NCBI GenBank assembly: GCA_003165855.1
Contig: PMXH01000025.1
Coordinates: forward strand, 9,968-15,130
Length of the DNA stretch: 5,163 nucleotides
Source: Acidobacteriaceae bacterium
GTDB lineage: Bacteria; Acidobacteriota; Terriglobia; Terriglobales; Acidobacteriaceae
Direction of reading: 5' to 3'
In this document: piece after piece, positions 1 to 5,163 of the stretch
Numbering within the stretch: position 1 is the stretch's first letter
Layout: each line of letters opens with the position of its first letter
Made by a program: the position numbers and the translations under genes
The notes under the pieces: model-generated
The model's input: the letters and a program-made list of their open reading frames with translations, nothing else
What the model was told of the DNA's origin: nothing
Database searches by the model: none

Positions 1-170
1 TTATGCTGGTCGATGTCAAAACCCGTTACTCGAAATTTCGCTTCGGTGTAGAGCAAAGCAAGCGGCAGGCCCACGTAACCGAGACCTATCACGCCTACCC
101 GCGCTTGGCGGGTTTCAATTCTGGTTTTCAGCTTTGAAAATAAGCTAGCGGCGCTGCTGCAAGTAATCAT
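1..170 (-). CDS. Nucleotide-sugar dehydrogenase (UDP-GlcNAc / UDP-Glc 6-dehydrogenase family), N-terminal 56 residues only
   Basis: This is the 5' end of a gene that leaves the window on the left. The 56 visible residues begin MITCSSAASLFSKLKTRI. They contain the Rossmann NAD-binding fingerprint GVIGLGYVGLPLA at about residues 26-38 (glycines 29, 31 and 34), followed by the second strand VTGFDID at 49-55, whose acidic end normally binds the NAD ribose. This pattern belongs to UDP-glucose/GDP-mannose dehydrogenases, cytosolic enzymes that oxidise C6 of a sugar nucleotide to a uronic acid for capsule, O-antigen or exopolysaccharide synthesis. The short helix before the fingerprint (FSKLKTRIETRQARV) resembles WbpA/WecC-like UDP-N-acetylhexosamine dehydrogenases more than UDP-glucose dehydrogenase, but the substrate-specific region lies outside the window, so no symbol is given. 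The ATG is fixed by an AAGGAGG site 5 nt upstream. The gene follows the pump gene by 33 nt on the same strand with no visible terminator. Confidence 0.9.
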   Translation of the reverse strand, partial: MITCSSAASLFSKLKTRIETRQARVGVIGLGYVGLPLALLYTEAKFRVTGFDIDQH

Positions 171-175
171 GATGA

Positions 176-182
176 CCTCCTT
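176..182 (-). promoter_or_regulatory. Strong Shine-Dalgarno site of the dehydrogenase gene
   Basis: On the minus strand the sequence reads TAAGGAGGTCATCATG. AAGGAGG matches the anti-Shine-Dalgarno consensus over seven bases and sits 5 nt before the ATG at 168-170. It lies in the only non-coding gap of the window (171-203). It is the strongest of the three visible ribosome binding sites, so this gene can start translation independently of the efflux genes even if it shares their mRNA. Confidence 0.88.
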
Positions 183-203
183 ATAAGTAATCGATATTCA
201 TGG

Positions 204-3200
204 CTAATCAGCGTAATGAAAAACTGGCGTCGTCGGCTCGACTGCTGGAGTTCGCTCGGCTTCTGTCGGAGACTCCCACTTAATCAGCTTCAAGTCCAAC
301 ACAAAGATGGAATAGATCACCGGGACAAGCAGTAGCGTCACAAACGTCGCGATGGTAAGACCACCGATCTGGGCGTAGCAGAGAGGTTCCCAGAGGGGGC
401 CTCCGTGCATGGCCAAGGGTATGAGCCCAAGCACAGTCGCACCGACCGTGATCATCACGGGGCGCAATCGCACGATGCCAGCATCGAGCAGAGCTTCTCG
501 TAAAGGCTCTCCTCTCTCGTGCGCTTCTTCGATGAAGTCGAAGAGAACGATGACGTGACTGACAATCACGCCCACCAGGCTTGCGACTCCCAGGAATCCC
601 ATGAATCCGAAGGGCTGACCCATAACAACGAGGCCCGCGAGGGCGCCTGTCATTCCGTAGGGGATTGCGGCAAACACGAGAAATGGCTTGACCGCGCTTC
701 GGAACTGCACAACTAACGCAATGTAGATCAGCACTACGGAAATCGCCATCACGATGCTGAGTTCCTTAAAGCCTTTCTGCTGTTCGTCATATTCGCCTCC
801 GATTTCGAGGAAATAGCCGGGAGGCAGGTTCTTCTGGAACTCCTTAATCTTTGGCAGCAACGGTGTGAGGACCTGTGACGGCAATACGCCTGGAATCGGG
901 AACGCGGATACCGTCACCGTCCGGAATTGATTGCGGCGCTTGATTTTCGATACCGCCATCTCCGTCGTGACGTTCGATACCTGCCTCAGAGGTACGTGCT
1001 GATTGCTGGACAAAGAATAGACGTACGCATTTTGAACGTCAGACAGTCCGGCGCGGTCCTCCATCCGCAAACGAACGGCAATGGGGATTTGTTTGTCGGC
1101 TTCCCGGTAAGTTGAGACAGGTAATCCACTCTGCGCCGCGGCCGATGAAAGGGCTATGTCCAGATTCGTGATGCCGGAAAGGTTGGCGCGGTCGGGGTCA
1201 ACCTTCAGCCGGACATTCATCGCGGGCTCCCCCCAGTCGTCTCGTACTCGGGTCGCATTCGGCTGGGCCCGAAAGATTGCCTGGAGCTCGCCAGAGAGAC
1301 GGTGCAGAACGTCAATTTCCGGACCTGAAATTCGAATGGAAACGGGAATGCCAACGGGCTTGCCGGTTTCGAGCTGCCGCACATCGACCCGGGCTCCCGC
1401 GACTTCCTTGCTCAGCGCCGTCTGCAGCGGGCCAACGAATTCGTTGGTGAAGTGCTTGTCGGAAACCTCGACGAGGATCTGCGCATAGTTGAGCTGTTGT
1501 CGCTCGGGGTCGACCGAGAACCAGAATCTAGGGCCGCCGCCGCCGACAAATGTGGTCAGCGACTTTAGAACATCTTTGTGATGATGTTCGTTTCCAAATC
1601 GTTCCGCCTCTTGCCGAATGACAGTTTCTGCTCGTTGTGTGACCGCGTCCGTCGCACCCAGCGGGGCGTCGGGCGGAAGCCAGACATCCACGTACGACAG
1701 GTAGGAGAGGTCCTTGGGGAAGAACTGCGGCTTCAGCATGGTGAAAAATAGTCCACCTAACACTAGAACGATGAGCGAGCCGGCGAACGTACCCCAACGA
1801 TGTCTGAGCGCGAAGTCACCTACCCGATAATAGAGCGCTGGGAAGCCGTGCTTTCGCCGCTCGGACATAGGCGGCTCCAGGCGCTTGGGCGGTTTGATTA
1901 GGTAATACGCAATCAACGGAATGAAGGTGAAAGTCACAATGACGGAGGCGACCAACGTGCAGGTCATCACCACCGGCAGGCTATAGAGGAAAAAGCCGGT
2001 ATCGCCGGTCAGCATCAAGAACGGTAGGTACGCGACGATGTTCGTGATGGTGGCGAATACAATCGCTTTCGCCAGTTTGGTCGGTCCAATCCAGGATGCG
2101 AGATCACGCGGGGATCCGGAGCCCAGCTCGCGCTTGATCGCGTCGCCTGCTACGACAGGCATATCCACTAACAAACCGAGAGCGATGATCAGAGTCGCGA
2201 TGGAAACTTGTTGGATGTCAATACCAAGGACGTGAACGATACCGAAGGTCATCGCCAGCGTCAGAGGTATGGACGCAGCCATTAGCATGGCCGCACGCCA
2301 GTCCCAGAATCCGACCAGCGCTACGAGAACGACGAGCCCGATGGCCTCATAGAGGCTGTCCATCAACAGACTGACGAGGTCCTTCACTTGCCTTGGCTGG
2401 TCCGAGGTACGGTTAATGATGAGATCGGCAGGCAATTGCGGGCGCACATTGGCGAGCGCTTTATCTACGGCCTCGCCAAATTTGAATATCTGTTCACCCG
2501 ATCGCATTTGCACGGCCAATGTAATGGCACGGTTGCGATGCCAATTTCCGTCCGCCTCGCGAGAGACCATGTAGTTCAAGTACCGTGTGGGCGTTTGATA
2601 TGCGCGCGATATGTCGACCAGATCGCGCAAGTAAAGCGGCGCTCCACTAGGCGACGATGCGAGGAGCACGTTGCCAATATCTTTCGTGCTTTTGAACTCG
2701 GCGGTTGCGTCAACCAGGACGTTTCGCGATTGGGTCTGGACGATTCCACCTGGAGCCGTCACATTCCGCGCGTTCAGGATGTCTTTGATCTTCGTGGGCT
2801 GCAATTTCAATGCTGCCAGCCGCGCGTCCGAGTACTCCAGATAGATCTCTTCGGGCAGAACGCCGACGCGCTGCACCTTCGCTACCTCGGGCACACGTTG
2901 CAGAGTGCGCTGGATCAGATCGGTGAAATCATCCAGCTGCCGGTACGAATACCGGTTATTGGCTACTTCTGCGATTCGTTCTTTCGTGGATTGAGGATCG
3001 CGAATGATAATGGGACCCCAGGCATCGGGATGAAAGTCGTATTCTTGCAGCCGTTTCTCAATGAACTGCTGTCCATACGCGCGGATTTCGTCGTCCGACT
3101 TCGCCGTCGCAAAATCGATTCCGGAACAACTTCCCACGGACAACGAACGAACGTCATGCGCGAACCCATCCCGTTCTGCCTGTGCAGCGAGGATCACAAA

Positions 3201-3806
3201 TGGCCGCTCGATGACTGCAGGTGACACCGATGCCGGATAACAATAGAGAACGGTGACACGCCCACTCGTAACTCCCTGGCGCACTTTCTCAATCGCATCC
3301 CGCACACCGCGGGCGCGCAACGCGATCTCAAGGTCAGGGACGGTCGGACTGGAGACGGTCAGCATCAGAGCTGCAGTGTCTCCGAAATCGCTAATCCAGG
3401 TGATAGGTCCAGCACCGTCGGGTAGATCGTTAATCTGGTCCAGCCTTTGTCCGATGTCCTGGAATTCCTGCTGGGTGTTCTTGATGTTGTCTAACAGCCT
3501 GACTTGCACCACAGAAATGTTGTCCTGGGTGGTGGATTCCACACGGTCCACCTTGCTGTTTCCAGTGACGGCTTGCTCGACCTTCCGCGTGACCAACTGC
3601 TCAACTTTGTCTGCCGAGATACCTGGCCACGGGGTGATTGCCAGCGCGATGCGGACAGGGATGTCGGGGTCCTTGCGCTTGGGCATGTTCATATACCCGA
3701 ACACGCCCCAAGCCAGGGTTGCGAACAAGGCGACCCACGCAATCTGCCGGTTCTTGACGAAGAATTGTGCGACGTTACGACTGTTATTGGGGTTCTCGGA
3801 TTTCAT
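204..3806 (-). CDS. RND-family efflux pump, inner-membrane permease subunit, long form (1200 aa)
   Basis: This is the AcrB-type proton-driven pump of a tripartite exporter; it should form a trimer in the inner membrane and pass substrates to the adaptor and outer-membrane channel. The topology is the full 12-TM RND layout: TM1 about 21-40, first periplasmic half, TM2-TM6 about 484-637, TM7 about 671-692, second periplasmic half, TM8-TM12 about 1015-1170. Family signatures are visible: KRKDPDIP (43-50), WPG (60-62), RVPEVAKVQRVG (304-315), GLLVD in TM4 (544-548) and RLRPVMITVG (1113-1122, with R1115 matching AcrB R971). Typical family members have 1030-1060 residues; most of the excess is a block at about 153-284. 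Compared with AcrB, D407 is kept (D548), D408 is Met549, E414 is Asp555 and K940 is Ser1083. The start is the ATG of an ATGA overlap with the adaptor stop. The substrate cannot be read from sequence; drug-type (HAE1-like) export is likelier than metal export. No frameshift is seen. Confidence 0.96.
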   Translation of the reverse strand: MKSENPNNSRNVAQFFVKNRQIAWVALFATLAWGVFGYMNMPKRKDPDIPVRIALAITPWPGISADKVEQLVTRKVEQAVTGNSKVDRVESTTQDNISVVQVRLLDNIKNTQQEFQDIGQRLDQINDLPDGAGPITWISDFGDTAALMLTVSSPTVPDLEIALRARGVRDAIEKVRQGVTSGRVTVLYCYPASVSPAVIERPFVILAAQAERDGFAHDVRSLSVGSCSGIDFATAKSDDEIRAYGQQFIEKRLQEYDFHPDAWGPIIIRDPQSTKERIAEVANNRYSYRQLDDFTDLIQRTLQRVPEVAKVQRVGVLPEEIYLEYSDARLAALKLQPTKIKDILNARNVTAPGGIVQTQSRNVLVDATAEFKSTKDIGNVLLASSPSGAPLYLRDLVDISRAYQTPTRYLNYMVSREADGNWHRNRAITLAVQMRSGEQIFKFGEAVDKALANVRPQLPADLIINRTSDQPRQVKDLVSLLMDSLYEAIGLVVLVALVGFWDWRAAMLMAASIPLTLAMTFGIVHVLGIDIQQVSIATLIIALGLLVDMPVVAGDAIKRELGSGSPRDLASWIGPTKLAKAIVFATITNIVAYLPFLMLTGDTGFFLYSLPVVMTCTLVASVIVTFTFIPLIAYYLIKPPKRLEPPMSERRKHGFPALYYRVGDFALRHRWGTFAGSLIVLVLGGLFFTMLKPQFFPKDLSYLSYVDVWLPPDAPLGATDAVTQRAETVIRQEAERFGNEHHHKDVLKSLTTFVGGGGPRFWFSVDPERQQLNYAQILVEVSDKHFTNEFVGPLQTALSKEVAGARVDVRQLETGKPVGIPVSIRISGPEIDVLHRLSGELQAIFRAQPNATRVRDDWGEPAMNVRLKVDPDRANLSGITNLDIALSSAAAQSGLPVSTYREADKQIPIAVRLRMEDRAGLSDVQNAYVYSLSSNQHVPLRQVSNVTTEMAVSKIKRRNQFRTVTVSAFPIPGVLPSQVLTPLLPKIKEFQKNLPPGYFLEIGGEYDEQQKGFKELSIVMAISVVLIYIALVVQFRSAVKPFLVFAAIPYGMTGALAGLVVMGQPFGFMGFLGVASLVGVIVSHVIVLFDFIEEAHERGEPLREALLDAGIVRLRPVMITVGATVLGLIPLAMHGGPLWEPLCYAQIGGLTIATFVTLLLVPVIYSIFVLDLKLIKWESPTEAERTPAVEPTTPVFHYAD
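2955..3350 (-). other. Extra porter-domain segment of the RND pump (about residues 153-284)
   Basis: Compared from memory with AcrB/MexB-type pumps, the strand FGDTAALMLTVSS (141-153) would normally run almost directly into the helix YSYRQLDDFTDLI (286-298). Here about 130 residues lie between them, inside what would be the PN2 subdomain. The segment is mixed alpha/beta, without a membrane segment. It includes an amphipathic helix at about 158-177, a strand VTVLYCYP (184-191), a strand PFVILAAQA (202-210) and the motif HPDAWGP (259-265) before IIIRDP. Cys189 and Cys227, the only periplasmic cysteines of the protein, are both in it. I recall similar inserts in long RND pumps of Acidobacteriota-like lineages, so it is probably a subfamily trait rather than a recent insertion. 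Its function is unknown. The boundaries are approximate because no alignment was run. Confidence 0.7.
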
Positions 3807-4921
3807 TGAAGGACCTCTACGGGTTGCCCATCCTTAAGCAGATTGGCGCCGGTGGTAATGATGCGTTCTCCGGTTTCGAGTCCGCTGACTACGGTGATTT
3901 CACTGCCATTGACCGCGCCGATGTCTACGCTGTGGAGGCGAGCGACTTCGCCGGCGCTTGAGTTGGAGACGACGAACACGCCATATTTCCCGTCTTTCGC
4001 CTGCACCACTGCGGAAAGTGGCACCAGCATCGCCGAGGTTCGACTTGCGCCGTCGGCATTCGCGAATTGCAGGGAGCCGATCATCCCCACCTTCAGCAAG
4101 TGATCGCGGTTCGGTATCGCCACTTCGACCTCGAAATTACGCGTGATCGGGTCCGCCGCCGATGACATGCGGCTGATTCGCGCATGAAATGTGCGTGTGG
4201 GGAACGCGTCGATGGCAACATCAACGGGTTGGCCTACCTTTACGGAACGGACAACCGTATCGGGCACGCCGACGACGATCTTTACGGTGTCAGTTTTGGC
4301 GACAGCGAATGCGGGAACGCCAGGTCCGACGAACGCGCCGAGTTCAACAGCTTTCTTCACAATGTCGCCGTCGAATGGCGCAATCAGAGAGGTGTCGCGC
4401 AGAGCGATTTCCGCCTCACTCGTAAGAGCACGAGCCGATTTCAGCTGCTCCTGGCTGGCATCGTATTGCGCGTGAGCGGAATCGAAGTCCGGCTTCGTAA
4501 TGCTCTGGGTGTCATATAGGTGCGTGGCCCGATCGAAATCGAGTTTGGCTTTCTGTGCGACAGCCTCGGCGGCCGCTGCTTGCGAGGATGCCTGGTGCAC
4601 CTTGTCCTCGTATTCAGACGATCGGATGCGGACGAGCACGGCGCCTCGGCTGGCTCGATCCCCTTCCGCAATGTCCCGCATCCTGCCATCCTGGCCACGC
4701 ACCTGCTTGAGCGAAATGACGTATCCGGGAATTCTGAAGGCCAGGGGAACTTCTGAATCGGGCGTCACTACCGCCGAGAAGCGCAAGCCATCGGCGCTGA
4801 AGCCCGCTTGCTTCTCAATGGCTTGAGCCTGGACACCCTGTGGAGGTTGATTGAGTGGCTTATTCGAGCCGCAGCCGGCCATGACGAGCATCAATGAAAA
4901 GATTGCGATTGTGGTTCTCAC
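3803..4921 (-). CDS. RND efflux periplasmic adaptor (membrane fusion protein), lipoprotein, 372 aa
   Basis: This is the AcrA/MexA-type adaptor that bridges pump and outer-membrane channel in the periplasm. I place the start at the GTG (4919-4921), not at an ATG 16 codons upstream: the GTG overlaps the channel stop as GTGA, has GGAGAGG 7 nt upstream, and directly opens a lipoprotein signal peptide (MRTTIAIFSLMLVMAGC). Cys17 should be lipidated; Met at -3 is slightly off the usual Leu. Domains in order: first half of the lipoyl/barrel-sandwich at about 57-100; a coiled-coil alpha-hairpin at about 104-176, rich in Ala and Gln (QAAAAEAVAQKAKLDFDRA); second lipoyl half LIAPFDGDIVKKAVELGAFV (179-198); beta-barrel about 212-290 with DPITRNFEVEV; membrane-proximal domain about 298-372 ending in the typical GERIITTGANLLKDGQPVEV. 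The first lipoyl half has about ten extra residues (VRGQDGRMRD, 74-83). Length and order are normal for the family. The stop overlaps the pump start by 4 nt. Confidence 0.95.
   Translation of the reverse strand: MRTTIAIFSLMLVMAGCGSNKPLNQPPQGVQAQAIEKQAGFSADGLRFSAVVTPDSEVPLAFRIPGYVISLKQVRGQDGRMRDIAEGDRASRGAVLVRIRSSEYEDKVHQASSQAAAAEAVAQKAKLDFDRATHLYDTQSITKPDFDSAHAQYDASQEQLKSARALTSEAEIALRDTSLIAPFDGDIVKKAVELGAFVGPGVPAFAVAKTDTVKIVVGVPDTVVRSVKVGQPVDVAIDAFPTRTFHARISRMSSAADPITRNFEVEVAIPNRDHLLKVGMIGSLQFANADGASRTSAMLVPLSAVVQAKDGKYGVFVVSNSSAGEVARLHSVDIGAVNGSEITVVSGLETGERIITTGANLLKDGQPVEVLQ
3814..3818 (-). promoter_or_regulatory. Shine-Dalgarno site of the RND pump gene
   Basis: The minus strand reads AGAGG seven bases before the pump ATG, within the last codons of the adaptor gene. 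With the ATGA stop/start overlap at 3803-3806 it supports this ATG as the true start and suggests that pump translation is coupled to that of the adaptor. Confidence 0.7.
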
Positions 4922-5163
4922 TTTTGTTCCTCTCCCATCGCGCGGCGCAAGTCTGCAAGGGAACTCCAATAAGAAGAAAGCGCCTGCTGATACTGAAAAG
5001 CGGTTTCCGAACTTCGAGCCTGAGCCTGCAACAGATCTCTTACGAGTGCTGCTTGTTCGGTGTATTTGTTGCTGGTGACGCGGAATTCCTCGGCCGCGGC
5101 TTCATGACCGGTGCGGGTGGCCTTCAGCAACAATGCAGTCTCTTTCCACTTGCGGTACTTGGC
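4918..5163 (-). CDS. TolC-family outer-membrane efflux channel, C-terminal 81 residues only
   Basis: This is the 3' end of a gene that enters from the right edge; the frame is open to the last base of the window. The 81 residues are almost entirely helical and polar. They follow the conserved end of outer-membrane efflux proteins: a Tyr-bearing repeat (VTSNKYTEQAALVRDLLQAQ), then ARSSETAFQYQQALSSYW, then SLADLRRAMG just before the stop. In TolC-like proteins this is the last long coiled-coil helix of the second OEP repeat, part of the periplasmic tunnel. The protein would form a trimeric channel through the outer membrane and peptidoglycan space. Its stop codon TGA overlaps the adaptor GTG, making it the upstream partner of a full tripartite exporter. 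The signal peptide, beta-strands and any lipid anchor are outside the window. The operon promoter must also lie further right. Confidence 0.88.
   Translation of the reverse strand, partial: AKYRKWKETALLLKATRTGHEAAAEEFRVTSNKYTEQAALVRDLLQAQARSSETAFQYQQALSSYWSSLADLRRAMGEEQK
4929..4935 (-). promoter_or_regulatory. Shine-Dalgarno site that fixes the adaptor GTG start
   Basis: The minus strand reads GGAGAGG 7 nt before the GTG at 4919-4921, inside the last codons of the channel gene (Gly-Glu-Glu). No similar site at suitable spacing supports the upstream ATG at 4967-4969. Together with the lipoprotein signal peptide that begins at the GTG, this decides the start of the adaptor. Confidence 0.78.

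Noticed and set aside
97..113. Perfect 6-bp inverted repeat (ACCCGC, 5-nt loop, GCGGGT), possible terminator
   Set aside because: It lies inside codons 20-25 of the dehydrogenase, has no T-run on the minus strand, and only a broken T-rich stretch on the plus strand. It is short enough to be chance.
171..230. Possible promoter for the dehydrogenase (AT-rich stretch with TTATAA)
   Set aside because: TTATAA abuts the ribosome binding site, so a transcript from it would lack that site. Other -10-like hexamers have no partner resembling TTGACA at 16-18 nt.
2388..3224. A 278-codon open frame on the plus strand, antisense to the pump gene
   Set aside because: It lies wholly inside the pump gene, shows no recognisable domain or membrane pattern, and has no clear ribosome binding site. 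The pump frame on the other strand is a strong family match over its whole length, so this is a shadow frame.
3253..3837. A 194-codon plus-strand frame spanning the adaptor/pump junction
   Set aside because: Its composition (rich in Ser, Arg and Thr) is typical of an antisense shadow. It covers parts of two well-supported genes and has no family signature.
4922..4969. Sixteen-residue N-terminal extension of the adaptor from an ATG at 4967-4969
   Set aside because: It overlaps the channel gene by more than 50 nt, has no good ribosome binding site, and puts mostly polar and charged residues before the lipoprotein signal peptide. The GTG at 4919-4921 fits much better.
4918..5133. Free-standing 71-codon gene starting at TTG 5131-5133
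   Set aside because: The frame is open to the window edge, and its sequence is the C-terminal end of a TolC-family protein, so it is a truncated view of a larger gene.

Overview
The window carries four genes, all on the minus strand, so transcription runs from high to low coordinates. In transcription order they are: the 3' end of a TolC-type outer-membrane efflux channel (4918-5163, cut by the right edge); a complete lipoprotein periplasmic adaptor / membrane fusion protein (3803-4921, start moved to a GTG); a complete 1200-residue RND inner-membrane pump (204-3806); and the 5' end of an NAD-dependent nucleotide-sugar dehydrogenase (1-170, cut by the left edge). The first three make a full tripartite RND efflux operon. 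Coding density is close to total: the only non-coding stretch is 171-203 (33 nt). I see no RNA gene, CRISPR array, insertion sequence, terminator or convincing promoter.

The operon is tightly packed. Channel stop and adaptor start overlap as GTGA, and adaptor stop and pump start overlap as ATGA. Each start has a purine-rich ribosome binding site 7 nt upstream, inside the preceding gene. This points to translational coupling of channel, adaptor and pump. The dehydrogenase follows after 33 nt with a strong AAGGAGG site and no visible terminator, so it is probably read from the same transcript. That places the exporter beside, or inside, a cell-surface polysaccharide locus.

The pump is the most unusual gene. 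It is about 150 residues longer than AcrB-type pumps (about 1050). Most of the excess is a block of about 130 residues in the first porter half (about residues 153-284), which holds the protein's only two periplasmic cysteines. Its proton-relay residues also differ from AcrB: the TM4 Asp-Asp pair reads Asp-Met, and the TM10 lysine position reads Ser. I recall the long insert and the Ser-His in TM10 as traits of a known long RND subfamily; I am less sure about Asp-Met.

The DNA comes from a Gram-negative (diderm) bacterium of moderate GC. Adaptor and pump resemble, from memory, sequences common in Acidobacteriota and some deltaproteobacterial lineages. Acidobacteriota is my best guess, at low to moderate confidence. 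Nothing in the window amounts to a wholly new system; the points worth following are the pump's altered relay, its insert, and the link to sugar-nucleotide metabolism.
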